Of a stretch of DNA of 64,000 nt, positions 16,188 to 27,200 are shown piece after piece. The translations under genes and the position numbers were made by a program. This stretch comes from UBA10329 sp964500205. Its GTDB lineage: Bacteria > Bacteroidota > Bacteroidia > UBA10329. The first letter of the stretch is position 1; each line of letters opens with the position of its first letter. The notes below the pieces were generated by a model that had not been told where the DNA came from, did no database searches, and was given only the letters and a program-made list of their open reading frames with translations. The DNA lies in the NCBI GenBank assembly GCA_964500205.1, contig CAZCNS010000002.1, positions 310,001 to 374,000 on the forward strand. The letters are read 5' to 3'.

Positions 16188-17309
16188 TCACCGCCAAGTC
16201 CAGTACCAGGTGCCGTTGACTTGCATGCAGACAAACGTCTTCACGTTGTAATCGCCTGATGACGCAGGCCCCCATAAGTTGATACCGGGAAACCGGGCCG
16301 TGTTACCTGTGGTGAGGCTGATATTGAAAGTGCCAGGTAGAGATGAGGTTGAGGCATTCCTACCGCCATGGTTCACCGCCACGATTTGTCTAAGCGCATT
16401 GGTGTTGGCATCACAAGTCCCCAGGATCAGGTTTCTGTTCGCGTTCAGATTGTAGAAATGGACAACCTCGACACCTGCCGGAACGGTGTAGTTGGCGTTG
16501 TTCACCCATACGGTGGAAGGCCAGTTCACCCCACCGCCACCAGAGCCAGTGGGTCCGGTCGGGCCTGTAGGGCCGGTGGTTCCCGCCCCCGTTGGGCCGG
16601 TCGGGCCTGTAGGTCCCGGTACTGTTGAAGCTTCACCCGTTAGGCCGGTCGGGCCAGCGATACCCGTGGGGCCAGTCGGGCCTGTTGGGCCGGGAACCGT
16701 TGAAGCTTCGCCTTGTATCCCTGTGGGGCCGGTCGGTCCGGTGGGGCCTGGCACGGTCGAAGCATCACCTGTGGGGCCGGTCGGGCCAGTCGGGCCGGGC
16801 GTGGCAGAACCATCACCCGGAGGGCCGGTCGGGCCTGTTGGGCCAGGTATCGTGGATGCCTCACCTGTAGGGCCGGTCGGGCCGATTGCACCGTCATTTC
16901 CTTGCGCACCATTAGGGCCGGTCGGGCCAACTGTGCCTGCATCACCAGCGGCTCCGGCTGGACCTGTGGGGCCTGTGGGGCCTGTGGGACCATCACCTCC
17001 GGAGCCGCCACTTCCCGAAGGGTCAATGCACGTCCAAGAGGATGTGCCGCTAACCCAATAGCAGAACTGCGAGAGGTCAGTATCATAAACCAACAATCCG
17101 TTGGCCGATGGAAGCGGATTGATGAGTACTCGCTGCAGGCTGTTAAGCCGGGGTACCAGCATGCCTTTGTCCACAGATGAGACATCAAGAATGGCATTGG
17201 GCTGCGGGGTTACCGTTCCAATTCCAACATTATCCTGAGCACGAACAGTAAAAGCAGATGCAACGACTGCGACCAGCACTGCTAAGAAACGAGCGGAGAA
17301 ACGAATCAT
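16188..17309 (-). CDS. secreted collagen-like repeat protein
   Basis: This 373-residue protein has a signal peptide ending VRAQ near residue 24. A short N-terminal domain (about 26-95; VGIGTVTPQPNAILDVSS) resembles the heads of bacteroidete fibre-like proteins. About 160 residues of Gly-Xaa-Yaa triplets follow, mainly GPT, in blocks broken by EAST(V/I)PG segments, then a C-terminal globular region of about 110 residues. Such proteins form trimeric rods at the surface or in spore and exosporium layers of other bacteria; here the ligand is unknown. The nucleotide repeats (GGGCCGGTCGGG types on the plus strand) are explained by the coding repeats. Confidence 0.8.
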   Translation of the reverse strand: MIRFSARFLAVLVAVVASAFTVRAQDNVGIGTVTPQPNAILDVSSVDKGMLVPRLNSLQRVLINPLPSANGLLVYDTDLSQFCYWVSGTSSWTCIDPSGSGGSGGDGPTGPTGPTGPAGAAGDAGTVGPTGPNGAQGNDGAIGPTGPTGEASTIPGPTGPTGPPGDGSATPGPTGPTGPTGDASTVPGPTGPTGPTGIQGEASTVPGPTGPTGPTGIAGPTGLTGEASTVPGPTGPTGPTGAGTTGPTGPTGPTGSGGGGVNWPSTVWVNNANYTVPAGVEVVHFYNLNANRNLILGTCDANTNALRQIVAVNHGGRNASTSSLPGTFNISLTTGNTARFPGINLWGPASSGDYNVKTFVCMQVNGTWYWTWR

Positions 17310-17331
17310 GCTAAGTGATTGATTGAACGTA

Positions 17332-17339
17332 CAAACCTA
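17332..17339 (-). promoter_or_regulatory. -7 element for the collagen-like gene
   Basis: TAGGTTTG on the minus strand fits TAnnTTTG and lies 23 bases before the ATG at 17309. No TTG is seen at the expected -33 distance, so support rests on the -7 element and its position. Confidence 0.4.
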
Positions 17340-17497
17340 ACAAGTAATTGATCCATCCCACAGTGCGCCATGACATCTCATGAAATCAGAAAAAGTGATT
17401 TCCAGTGAAATGAAGGATAAAGAAAGTGCTATCCCCGCTTTCTTTGGTGTTTGAATCGGCAGTGATAACCAATAAGCGCTGTTTCCGTTAACCCACC

Positions 17498-19273
17498 ATG
17501 GACTCTACCCACCTACATCGGTTGTCTATCAGCGATATTGACCGTCTGAACGATGAGGCGTGGGTGATGCAGACCGATGACTCCAGGACAGCATTCGGCC
17601 TTGCGAAAGAAGCTCACGGAGCATCGGTGGGCACTAACCATGCGCAGGGCATACGCCAGTCCTTACGCACGATGGCAGTGACCGCGCTGGACATGGGCCT
17701 TCATGCCGAAGCATTTGAGTACGCCATAGAGGCAGCACGGCTTTTCAGCGAAACAGGTGATCAGAGCCGAGAGGCACTGATGCAGAATGTGCTGGGAGGT
17801 GTGCATTATTATCTCGGTGATCACCACAGTCGGCTGCAATGCAACCTGCGCGGCCTTGAACTGTGCAGGCTCTCCAATGACCGTCCGGGCCTGCTTCGTG
17901 CGCTCAACAACACGGCCGACACCTACACTCGATTGAGCGAATATGCCAAAGCCATGGCCATGTTCAAGGAGTGCCTTGCCCTTGCAGATGATTCTACCCC
18001 CTTCATCAGGTGCATAGTGTTGAGCAACATGGGCGAAGTGAAGATGCTTGAAGGAGACCTCCATGCGTCTGCGGAACTGATAGCTCGGAGCCAGACGGTG
18101 GGGGAGCAGATCGACTATCGCGAGATCATTGTGGCCAACCTCATCATGCTTGCCCGGATCTCCATTTCCGAAAAGGATGCTGATAATGCCATCGTACACC
18201 TATCAAAGGCACAGGATCTGATCAATCTGCACATCGGACTCAACGACCGGGCCCAGATTCATAAATGGATGTCGGAGGCTCATGCGCTGAAAGGGAACTT
18301 CCGAGATGCCTATGAGAACCATCGGCTCTTCTACCAACTGAGCCAAGAGCATCTTGATGAGCAGAAGGTTCTGGAGATAAAAAGCATGCAGTTCAGAAGC
18401 GAACTTTCCGAGATACAGCAGCGGATGACGAGGGAGTTGGAAGAGAAAGTGATCGAACGGACGCGCGAGATCGAACTGGCACGAAAGCAAATCGAACAGC
18501 AGGCCAAGGATATTCACGACAGCATAGACTACGCGCGATATATTCAGGACGCATTGCTCCCGACAGAAGCGGAGTTCTGTTCGCTGTTCCCGGAAAACAT
18601 GACCCTCTACCTGCCGCGAGATGTGGTTTCTGGCGACTTCTTCTGGATAGGAGAACGACATGGCCTGAACTATCTGGCCGTGGCAGACTGCACAGGTCAC
18701 GGGGTGCCGGGTGCCCTGCTCAGTGTGCTTGGCGTGGAGAAACTGGAGCAGGCCCTGCTCCTGGAAAAAGAACCCGGTGCCATTCTCTCTCTGATCAACA
18801 AAGAAGTGAGAAGGGCACTGCGGCAATCGGATAAGCATTCGGTAAGCATTTCACGCGATGGGATGGACATGGCCCTCGTGAGCGTGGATATGAAAACCGG
18901 TGTGCTCAAGTACGCAGGAGCCAAAAGACCCTTGGTAATCGGTACAGGGCAACGCATTGAAACAATACGCCCCACAAGGTTCTCTATCGGAGGGCATTCA
19001 TCCGAAATTCAGTCGTTTGAGCAACACGAAACAGTTTTGAATGATGGTGACACCATTTATCTCTTCACCGATGGCTTCGCTGACCAGTTCGGTGGCCCGA
19101 ACGGTCGCAAATTCACTTCAAAGCAACTATTGGATTGGTTCGAATTCAACCACAAGCTTGCGATGAAAACCCAGACCACTGCGCTACTGAACGACTTTCT
19201 GCGTTGGAAAGGCGAATTGCCTCAGCTGGACGATGTGCTGGTAGTTGGCGTACGGTTCACAGAAGCACAGTAA
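17498..19273 (+). CDS. TPR-PP2C (SpoIIE-type) serine phosphatase regulator
   Basis: This 591-residue cytoplasmic protein has a helical N-terminal half (about 1-295) with tetratricopeptide-like repeats, a charged coiled coil (about 300-345) and a SpoIIE-type PP2C phosphatase domain (about 350-590). Metal-binding aspartates are visible in RDVVSGDFFW, VADCTGHGVPGALLS, DGMDMAL and FTDGFADQFGG. Such proteins dephosphorylate anti-anti-sigma or other regulatory partners in response to a signal sensed by the repeats; the partner is not in the window. It is divergent from the collagen-like gene. Confidence 0.85.
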   Translation: MDSTHLHRLSISDIDRLNDEAWVMQTDDSRTAFGLAKEAHGASVGTNHAQGIRQSLRTMAVTALDMGLHAEAFEYAIEAARLFSETGDQSREALMQNVLGGVHYYLGDHHSRLQCNLRGLELCRLSNDRPGLLRALNNTADTYTRLSEYAKAMAMFKECLALADDSTPFIRCIVLSNMGEVKMLEGDLHASAELIARSQTVGEQIDYREIIVANLIMLARISISEKDADNAIVHLSKAQDLINLHIGLNDRAQIHKWMSEAHALKGNFRDAYENHRLFYQLSQEHLDEQKVLEIKSMQFRSELSEIQQRMTRELEEKVIERTREIELARKQIEQQAKDIHDSIDYARYIQDALLPTEAEFCSLFPENMTLYLPRDVVSGDFFWIGERHGLNYLAVADCTGHGVPGALLSVLGVEKLEQALLLEKEPGAILSLINKEVRRALRQSDKHSVSISRDGMDMALVSVDMKTGVLKYAGAKRPLVIGTGQRIETIRPTRFSIGGHSSEIQSFEQHETVLNDGDTIYLFTDGFADQFGGPNGRKFTSKQLLDWFEFNHKLAMKTQTTALLNDFLRWKGELPQLDDVLVVGVRFTEAQ

Positions 19274-19276
19274 TTC

Positions 19277-19296
19277 CTACTCTGAGCACAGAGTAG
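19277..19296 (+). terminator. stem-loop after the PP2C gene
   Basis: A perfect 8-bp stem CTACTCTG/CAGAGTAG with an AGCA loop begins three bases after the stop. It lacks a clear T run, so termination is plausible but unproven. Confidence 0.4.
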
Positions 19297-19402
19297 TCCA
19301 ACGGTCTTAACTTCAGCTACCAGCAGTTTCATACCGTTCAGCAAGACCTTCGGACCAGAGTTTCTGGCCCGATCTGAATAACGAAACGGCACAAGGCAAG
19401 TA

Positions 19403-19726
19403 TCAGGCCTGCGCGGTAGGCCCTCCGAAGTTCATCGGCAAGGGCGGTGGGCCATCGGTATGCTTAATGGGGCCGTGCTCATTCTCGTACTTATTGATGT
19501 TGTCCTGCAAAGCCCGCATGAACCGCTTGGCATGCTCAGGGGTGAGCACAACGCGCGCCTTGACCTTCGCCTTGGGCATTCCGGGCATCACCTTGATGAA
19601 ATCAACTACGAATTCGGCTGGCGAATGGGTGATGATGGCAAGGTTGGAGTAAATACCCTCAGCGGTCTCCTCGTTCAGTTCGATGCTGAGTTGCTGCCCT
19701 TGGGGCTGGTTCTTCTGGTCGGCCAT
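19403..19726 (-). CDS. DUF3467 domain protein
   Basis: This 107-residue protein has the DUF3467 pattern: ETAEGIYSNLAIITHSPAEFVVDF near residue 19, then KAKVKARVVLTPEHAKRFMRALQDNI near residue 52. The C-terminus is proline-rich. Members are widespread in Bacteroidota and often lie beside RNA polymerase genes, as here 115 bases after rpoC, but their role is unknown. A strong terminator separates it from rpoC, so it probably has its own promoter. Confidence 0.85.
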   Translation of the reverse strand: MADQKNQPQGQQLSIELNEETAEGIYSNLAIITHSPAEFVVDFIKVMPGMPKAKVKARVVLTPEHAKRFMRALQDNINKYENEHGPIKHTDGPPPLPMNFGGPTAQA

Positions 19727-19770
19727 TTCATTGGGCTTTTAGCTACCGGACATTGACCCGTAACTGATTG

Positions 19771-19828
19771 AAATAAAAAAGCCGTTAGCCTTGGTGGAGC
19801 TTGGAAGCTTGAACCAATGGCTAACGGC
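19771..19828 (-). terminator. intrinsic terminator of the rpoBC transcript
   Basis: On the minus strand, arms GCCGTTAGCC and GGCTAACGGC (19781-19790 and 19819-19828) pair perfectly, with a further partial TTGGT/ACCAA pairing inside. The stem is followed by TTTTTTATTT (19771-19780). It begins 12 bases after the rpoC stop. Confidence 0.9.
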
Positions 19829-19840
19829 TTATTAACGTGC

Positions 19841-22800
19841 TTAGGCTTCTTCCTCTTCGAGCTTGGCGGCCATGAGTGCCTCAAACTCTTCCTTAGAACC
19901 GACCACGAGCTTGTCGTACTCGCGCTGACCGGTACCTGCAGGGATGAGGTGACCCACAATGACATTCTCCTTGAGACCATTGAGCTCATCGATCTTGCCA
20001 CGCACCGCAGCCTCGTTGAGCACCTTGGTCGTCTCTTGGAACGATGCGGCAGAGATGAAGCTCTCTGTCTGCAACGATGCCCTTGTGATACCCTGAAGCA
20101 CTGGCTCCGAAGTTGCAGGGACAGCCTCTCTGGCTACCACTGGCTTCATATCCTTACGCTTCAACATAGAGTTCTCGTCGCGCAGTTTGCGTGCTGAAAC
20201 GATCTGACCTGCCTTGAGCGTTTGAGAATCGCCTGGATCCTCGACATACTTCTTACCATAGATCCAGTCATTCTGCTCGCGGAACTCATAGCGGTTCACG
20301 AGGTCTTTCTCCAAGAATGAAGTGTCTCCTGGATCCATGATGCGCACCTTGCGCATCATCTGGCGAACGATGACCTCGAAGTGCTTGTCGTTGATCTTCA
20401 CACCTTGCAGGCGGTAAACCTCCTGCACCTCATTCACGATATATTCCTGGACGGCCGTAGGGCCTTTGATCATCAGAATGTCGGTCGGAGTGATAGCACC
20501 CTCAGACAATGGTGAACCTGCCTTGACAAAGTCGTTCTCCTGTACAAGGATGTGCTTGCTCAATGGCACGAGGTAGGTTCGCACCTCCCCGATGCGGGTC
20601 TCCACCTTGATCTCACGGTTACCCCGCTTGATCTTACCATAGGTCACGATGCCATCGACCTCGGTGACTGTGGCCGGATTGGATGGGTTCCGCGCTTCGA
20701 AAAGCTCGGTGATACGTGGCAGACCACCTGTGATGTCACCCGACTTGCCAGATGCGCGAGGAATCTTCACCAGCGTATCGCCAGCCTTCACCTCCTGTCC
20801 ATCAGAGACGGACAGAATAGCTCCCACAGGCACGTTATAGCTCTTCAGTTCGCCATCTGCGGTCGCACGGACTGCAATGGCGGGAACCTTCTTCTTATCC
20901 TTGGTCTCGATGACCACTTTCTCCTCGTAGCCCGTGGTCTCATCGTTCTCGGTGCGGAAGGTCTGTCCCTCCTGCAGATCCTCAAAAACGATGGTACCAT
21001 CCATCTCAGAGACGATCACGGCATTGAATGGGTCCCACTCGCAGATGAGCTCATCCTTCTTCACTTTAGATCCTTCCTTCTTGTGGACCTTGGCACCATA
21101 CGGGATATTGTGTGTGGATACGAGGACACCCGTTTCGCGGTTGACAAGCCGAAGCTCACCAGAACGTCCGATGACAACATGATGGTCGCCATCAGAACTA
21201 GGAACCGTCTTCACATCATCGAATTCCACAGCAGCCTCCGACTTGGCGATGATGCGTGATTCGCTGATAATGTGCTGCGCAACACCACCCACGTGGAACG
21301 TACGGAGTGTAAGCTGTGTACCAGGTTCACCGATGGACTGCGCTGCGATGACACCGGAAGCAAGTCCTTTCTGAACCATTCGGCCTGTGCTGAGGTCACG
21401 ACCGTAGCACTTGGCACACACACCGCGCTTGGTTTCGCACGTGAGCACCGAACGGATTTCAACTGTATCGATACCTGCATTCTCGATGGCTCGTGCCTCA
21501 TCCTCATTGATGAGTTCACCTGAGGTCACGATTACGTCACCAGAATCGGGGTGAATGACATCGTGCACTGAAGTACGGCCCAGAATACGGTCATAGAGCG
21601 TTTCAACTACATCCTCGTTCTTCTTGAGGGCAGTGGCCTGAAGTCCGCGCAATGTACCGCAGTCGAATTCGTTGATGACCACGTCCTGAGTCACGTCCAC
21701 AAGCCTACGTGTAAGGTAACCGGCATCAGCGGTCTTGAGGGCCGTATCTGCCAGACCCTTACGGGCACCGTGGGTTGAGATGAAGTACTCGAGGATGGAA
21801 AGACCCTCCTTAAAGTTGGAGAGGATTGGGTTCTCGATGATGTCTTGAGCACTGGCACCCGATTTCTGCGGCTTGGCCATCAGTCCTCGCATGCCGCTGA
21901 GCTGACGGATCTGCTCCTTCGATCCCCTCGCGCCAGAGTCAAGCATCATATAGACTGAATTGAAGCCCTGCTTATCTTCAGTCATCTGCTTCATCAGCGT
22001 ACTGGTGAGGCGGGTGTTCACGTGTGTCCAGATGTCAATGATCTGGTTGTAGCGTTCATTGTTCGTGATCAGACCCATGTTGAAGCTTGCACGCACCTCA
22101 TCGGCCTGTGCCTGTGCAGCATCGATCATCGGTTGCTTTTCGGCAGGGATCAGAACGTCATTCAGGCTGAAAGAAAGACCTCCGCGGAATGCACTCATGA
22201 ATCCGAGTTCCTTGATCCTGTCGAGGAACCGCGCAGACTCGGCCATGCCCACCTGCTTGATGATGTCACCAATAATATCACGGAGCGCCTTCTTGGTGAG
22301 CAGTTCGTTCACGAACGGCACCGACTGCGGCACCACCTGATTGAACAGCACACGGCCAACTGTGGTCTCAATCACCTTAGTCTCACCCTTAGGCAAGCCC
22401 TGAGTGACCCGCACCTTGATGTGGGCATGAAGATCGACCTTCTTCTCGTTGTGGGCAATGATCACCTCCTCTGCAGAGTAGAAGGTCATCCCCTCTCCCT
22501 TCACAGGAGCTTCTTTAGTTCCCTTGCGCTCCTTGGTCATGTAGTACAGACCAAGCACCATGTCCTGCGATGGGACCGCGATAGGTGCACCATTCGCGGG
22601 GTTCAGGATGTTGTGGGAGGCCAGCATAAGCAGCTGTGCCTCAAGAATGGCCGCATTGCCGAGTGGCAGGTGGACGGCCATCTGGTCACCATCAAAGTCA
22701 GCGTTGAAGGCCGTGCAGACCAACGGGTGCAGCTGAATCGCCTTACCTTCGATCAGTTTGGGTTGGAAAGCCTGGATACCAAGACGGTGCAGGGTCGGAG

Positions 22801-24127
22801 CACGGTTGAGCAGAACAGGATGGTTCGTCAGCACATTCTCAAGAATGTCCCACACTACAGGATCCTTCTTGTCAACCAGCTTCTTGGCTGATTTCACTGT
22901 CTTCACCACGCCTCGTTCAATCATCTTGCGGATGATGAACGGCTTGTAAAGCTCCGCTGCCATACCCTTAGGAATACCGCACTCGTGCATCTTCAACTCA
23001 GGTCCGACCACGATGACCGAACGTGCGGAGTAGTCCACACGCTTACCGAGCAGATTCTGACGGAAACGTCCTTGCTTACCCTTCAAGCTGTCAGACAGCG
23101 ACTTGAGCGCGCGGTTAGACTCGGTCTTTACCGCACTCGATTTACGGCTGTTGTCAAAAAGGGAATCGACCGCCTCCTGGAGCATGCGCTTCTCGTTGCG
23201 AAGGATCACCTCGGGAGCCTTTATCTCGATAAGGCGCTTCAGACGGTTGTTACGGATGATGACCCTGCGATAAAGGTCATTGAGATCGGAAGTGGCAAAG
23301 CGACCACCATCCAACGGAACCAGAGGACGCAGATCGGGCGGAATGACGGGAATCACCTTCACCACCATCCACTCAGGACGGTTATCGATATGCTCTTGGG
23401 CAGAACGGAACGCCTCTACGACCTGTAGTCGCTTGAGGGCTTCCATTTTACGCTGCTGTGAGGTCTCGTTGTTGGCCTTGTGGCGCAGCTCGTAGCTCAT
23501 GCTCTCGAGGTCAAGACCCCTCAACAATGCCTCCAATGCCTCAGCACCCATCTTGGCCACGAACTTATTAGGATCGTTGTCATCGAGATACTGATTCTCT
23601 TTGGGAAGACGCTCAAGAGCGTCCAGATACTCGTCCTCAGTAAGGAAATCCATGTAATTCAACGGATTGCCTTCATTGTCGGTAGCGCTGCCAGCCTGAA
23701 TGACCACATACCGCTCGTAGTAGATGATCATGTCCAGCTTCTTGGTCGGAAGACCGAGCAGATAGCCCATCTTATTGGGCAGAGAGCGAAAATACCAAAT
23801 GTGCGCTACAGGAACGACCAACTGAATGTGGCCGATACGCTCCCTACGCACCTTCTTCTCGGTAACCTCCACACCACAACGGTCACAGACGATCCCTTTA
23901 TAGCGGATGCGCTTGTACTTACCGCAGTGGCACTCATAATCCTTCACAGGACCGAAGATGCGCTCGCAGAAAAGACCGTCTCGTTCGGGCTTGTACGTGC
24001 GGTAGTTGATTGTTTCGGGCTTGAGCACCTCACCTCTTGACGCTTCGAGGATTTTCTCTGGCGAATTGAGGCTGATGATGACCTTTTTGAAATTGCTCCT
24101 TAACTTATTCTCTCTTTGGAGTGCCAT
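19841..24127 (-). CDS. rpoC: DNA-directed RNA polymerase subunit beta'
   Basis: This is the largest catalytic subunit of RNA polymerase, about 1428 residues from ATG 24127. Visible hallmarks are the N-terminal zinc finger (YECHCGKYKRIRYKGIVCDRCGVEV), the active-site NADFDGDQMAVHLPL that holds the magnesium ion, and the second zinc site around CETKRGVCAKCYGRDLS. ATG 24127 gives MALQRENKLRSNFKK, a typical bacteroidete start; the open frame extends 19 codons further upstream without family similarity. It follows rpoB by about 110 bases. Confidence 0.97.
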   Translation of the reverse strand: MALQRENKLRSNFKKVIISLNSPEKILEASRGEVLKPETINYRTYKPERDGLFCERIFGPVKDYECHCGKYKRIRYKGIVCDRCGVEVTEKKVRRERIGHIQLVVPVAHIWYFRSLPNKMGYLLGLPTKKLDMIIYYERYVVIQAGSATDNEGNPLNYMDFLTEDEYLDALERLPKENQYLDDNDPNKFVAKMGAEALEALLRGLDLESMSYELRHKANNETSQQRKMEALKRLQVVEAFRSAQEHIDNRPEWMVVKVIPVIPPDLRPLVPLDGGRFATSDLNDLYRRVIIRNNRLKRLIEIKAPEVILRNEKRMLQEAVDSLFDNSRKSSAVKTESNRALKSLSDSLKGKQGRFRQNLLGKRVDYSARSVIVVGPELKMHECGIPKGMAAELYKPFIIRKMIERGVVKTVKSAKKLVDKKDPVVWDILENVLTNHPVLLNRAPTLHRLGIQAFQPKLIEGKAIQLHPLVCTAFNADFDGDQMAVHLPLGNAAILEAQLLMLASHNILNPANGAPIAVPSQDMVLGLYYMTKERKGTKEAPVKGEGMTFYSAEEVIIAHNEKKVDLHAHIKVRVTQGLPKGETKVIETTVGRVLFNQVVPQSVPFVNELLTKKALRDIIGDIIKQVGMAESARFLDRIKELGFMSAFRGGLSFSLNDVLIPAEKQPMIDAAQAQADEVRASFNMGLITNNERYNQIIDIWTHVNTRLTSTLMKQMTEDKQGFNSVYMMLDSGARGSKEQIRQLSGMRGLMAKPQKSGASAQDIIENPILSNFKEGLSILEYFISTHGARKGLADTALKTADAGYLTRRLVDVTQDVVINEFDCGTLRGLQATALKKNEDVVETLYDRILGRTSVHDVIHPDSGDVIVTSGELINEDEARAIENAGIDTVEIRSVLTCETKRGVCAKCYGRDLSTGRMVQKGLASGVIAAQSIGEPGTQLTLRTFHVGGVAQHIISESRIIAKSEAAVEFDDVKTVPSSDGDHHVVIGRSGELRLVNRETGVLVSTHNIPYGAKVHKKEGSKVKKDELICEWDPFNAVIVSEMDGTIVFEDLQEGQTFRTENDETTGYEEKVVIETKDKKKVPAIAVRATADGELKSYNVPVGAILSVSDGQEVKAGDTLVKIPRASGKSGDITGGLPRITELFEARNPSNPATVTEVDGIVTYGKIKRGNREIKVETRIGEVRTYLVPLSKHILVQENDFVKAGSPLSEGAITPTDILMIKGPTAVQEYIVNEVQEVYRLQGVKINDKHFEVIVRQMMRKVRIMDPGDTSFLEKDLVNRYEFREQNDWIYGKKYVEDPGDSQTLKAGQIVSARKLRDENSMLKRKDMKPVVAREAVPATSEPVLQGITRASLQTESFISAASFQETTKVLNEAAVRGKIDELNGLKENVIVGHLIPAGTGQREYDKLVVGSKEEFEALMAAKLEEEEA

Positions 24128-24239
24128 CTGTTGTAATGAGTTTCTTGTTATTGGATGATGGTTGCCTGGGCGAACCTGATTCATTTCGGGGAGCGGGGCC
24201 AGTGACGGACGTCACCAGCCCACTATCCCAATCAAAATG

Positions 24240-27200
24240 TTATTCAAGCGTCACGTTCAAGCACAGGCCGCGCAGCTCATGCATCAGAACGTTGAATGAC
24301 TCAGGAATGCCGGGTGTGGGCATCGGGTCACCTTTTACGATGGCCTCATACGCCTTGGCACGGCCCATCACGTCATCCGACTTGATGGTGAGTATCTCCT
24401 GAAGAATGTTAGCAGCTCCGAATGCTTCGAGTGCCCACACTTCCATCTCACCGAAACGCTGACCACCGAACTGGGCCTTACCACCAAGCGGCTGCTGGGT
24501 AATGAGCGAGTATGGCCCGATGCTCCTTGCGTGCATCTTGTCATCGATCATGTGACCGAGTTTAAGCATGTAGATGATACCCACAGTGGCCGGCTGGTCA
24601 AAACGCTCTCCGGTTCCTCCATCGTAGAGGTAGGTGTGACCGAACTTAGGAAGACCTGCCTCATCGATCTCCGCGCTGATCTCGTCAAGCGAGGCACCGT
24701 CAAAAATCGGAGTGGCATAAGTGCGGTCCAGTTTCTTACCTGCCCATGCGAGGATGGTCTCGTAGATCTGTCCGAGGTTCATCCGGGAAGGCACACCGAG
24801 CGGGTTCAGAACGATATCGACAGGAGTGCCATCCTCCAAGAACGGCATGTCCTCCTCGCGGACGATCTTGGCCACAATACCCTTGTTACCGTGACGGCCC
24901 GCCATCTTATCACCCACTTTCAGCTTACGCTTCTTGGCGATATAAACCTTGGCAAGCTTCACAATACCAGCTGGCAGCTCATCACCGATGGTAACTGCGA
25001 ACTTTTTGCGTTTGTAGTCACCGATGATGTCGTACAGCTTAACAGTGTAGTTGTGCAACAGCAGGCGCACCTGATCGTTCTTCTCGTCATCAGTCGTCCA
25101 GTTGGACGGGTTGATGTTCAGATAGTCGATAGCCTGAAGACCACGGAGCGTGAACTTGGTGCCCTTCGGAATCAGTACTTCACGGAAATGGTTCTCTACT
25201 CCTTGAGACGCGCGTCCATTCACCAGAGCGAAAAGCTTGTCTACAAGCACCCCCTTCAGGTCCGCCTGAGCCTTCTCATAATTCTCCTCGATCTCAGCAA
25301 GCTGACGCTTCTCGTCCATCTTGGCCTTCTTGTCCTTGATGTTGCGAGCGAATAGCTTCTTGTCGAGAACAATACCGCTAAGCGATGGGTGCGCTTTGAG
25401 AGACGCATCCTTCACATCACCGGCCTTATCTCCAAAGATGGCACGAAGTAGCTTCTCCTCAGGACTCGGATCGGTCTCACCTTTTGGTGTGATCTTGCCG
25501 ATGAGAATATCTCCGGGATTGACCTCAGCACCGATGCGGATCAGACCGTTCTCATCCAATTCCTTGGTGGCCTCCTCGCTCACGTTCGGAATATCCGATG
25601 TCAGTTCCTCCAGACCGCGCTTGGTGTCGCGCACCTCCATCTGGTACTCGTCAATATGCAGCGATGTGAAAACATCCTCCTTCGCGATGCGCTCCGAGAT
25701 CACAATGGCATCCTCGAAATTGTAACCCTTCCAAGGCATGAAAGCTACCATCAGGTTACGACCGATGGCCAGTTCGCCTTTGTCCGTGGAGTAACCATCA
25801 CAGAGCACCTGACCCTTTTTCACCTTCTCCCCTACCTTCACGATAGGCTTGAGGTTCATGCAGGTGTTCTGATTGGTCTTAAGGAATTTGGTGAGCTTGT
25901 AGGTCAGCACATCATCGTCAAAGCTCAAAAGACGCTCCATGTCGTTGCGCTCGTAGCGGATGCTGATCGTGTTGGCATCGACATACTCCACTACACCATC
26001 AGCAATGGCATTGATGAGCACACGGCTATCCTGTGCAACGCGTCCTTCCAGTCCGGTTCCAACGATCGGGGCCTCAGGGCGAAGCAGCGGCACAGCCTGA
26101 CGCATCATGTTCGAACCCATGAGTGCGCGGTTAGCATCATCGTGCTCAAGGAAAGGAATCAACGATGCCGCTATCGAGGCGATCTGGTTCGGAGCTACGT
26201 CCATCAGATTCACCTCGCTCGGCTCGCTCACCGGGAAATCGCCCTCAAGACGTGCCTTGATGCGGTCATTGGCAAAAGTTCCGTCCGTATTCAACGGTGC
26301 GTTCGCCTGAGCAATCGTATTCTGCTCCTCATCTTCCGCACTGAGGTAGATCACTTCCTTACCGAGGGCCACCTTACCGCTGTCAACCTTGCGATAGGGC
26401 GTCTCGATGAAGCCAAGCTTGTTCACCTTGGCATAAACGCAAAGTGAGCTGATCAGACCGATGTTCGGGCCTTCGGGGGTCTCGATGGTACACAGACGAC
26501 CATAGTGCGTGTAGTGAACGTCACGAACCTCAAAGCCCGCGCGTTCACGGCTTAGACCACCGGGGCCGAGGGCCGACATCCTCCGCTTGTGAGTCACCTC
26601 GCTCAGCGGGTTGGTCTGATCCATGAACTGGCTCAGCTGATTCGTTCCGAAGAAAGAATTGATGACCGCAGAAAGAGTTTTGGCGTTGATAAGGTCAATG
26701 GGTGTGAAAACCTCATTATCGCGAACATTCATCCGTTCACGAATGGTTCGCGCCATACGGGCCAGACCCACACCGAATTGGGCGTACATCTGCTCTCCAA
26801 CGGTACGCACACGCCTATTGCTCAAGTGGTCGATATCGTCCACATCTGCCTTCGAATTGATAAGCTCGATTAAGTGCTTGATGATGCAGATGATATCCTC
26901 CTTGGTGAGAACCTTCTGATCTTCGGCAGTGTTCAGACCCAACTTCCGATTAATCCTGTAGCGGCCCACCTCACCAAGGTCATATCTCTTATCAGAGAAG
27001 AAAAGCTTGTCGATGATGCCACGGGCGGTCTCCTCATCGGGTGGTTCCGCGTTACGCAATTGGCGATAGATATGCTCCACCGCTTCTTTCTCCGAGTTGG
27101 ACGTATCCTTCTGAAGAGTATTGTAAATGATAGCGAAATCGGCAGAATTAACATCCTCCTTATGCAAGATGATGCTCTTCACACCAGCCTCAACGATCAG

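Noticed and set aside
16500..17000. GC-rich tandem repeat as a separate element
   Set aside because: It is fully explained by the Gly-Pro-Thr triplets of the collagen-like protein.
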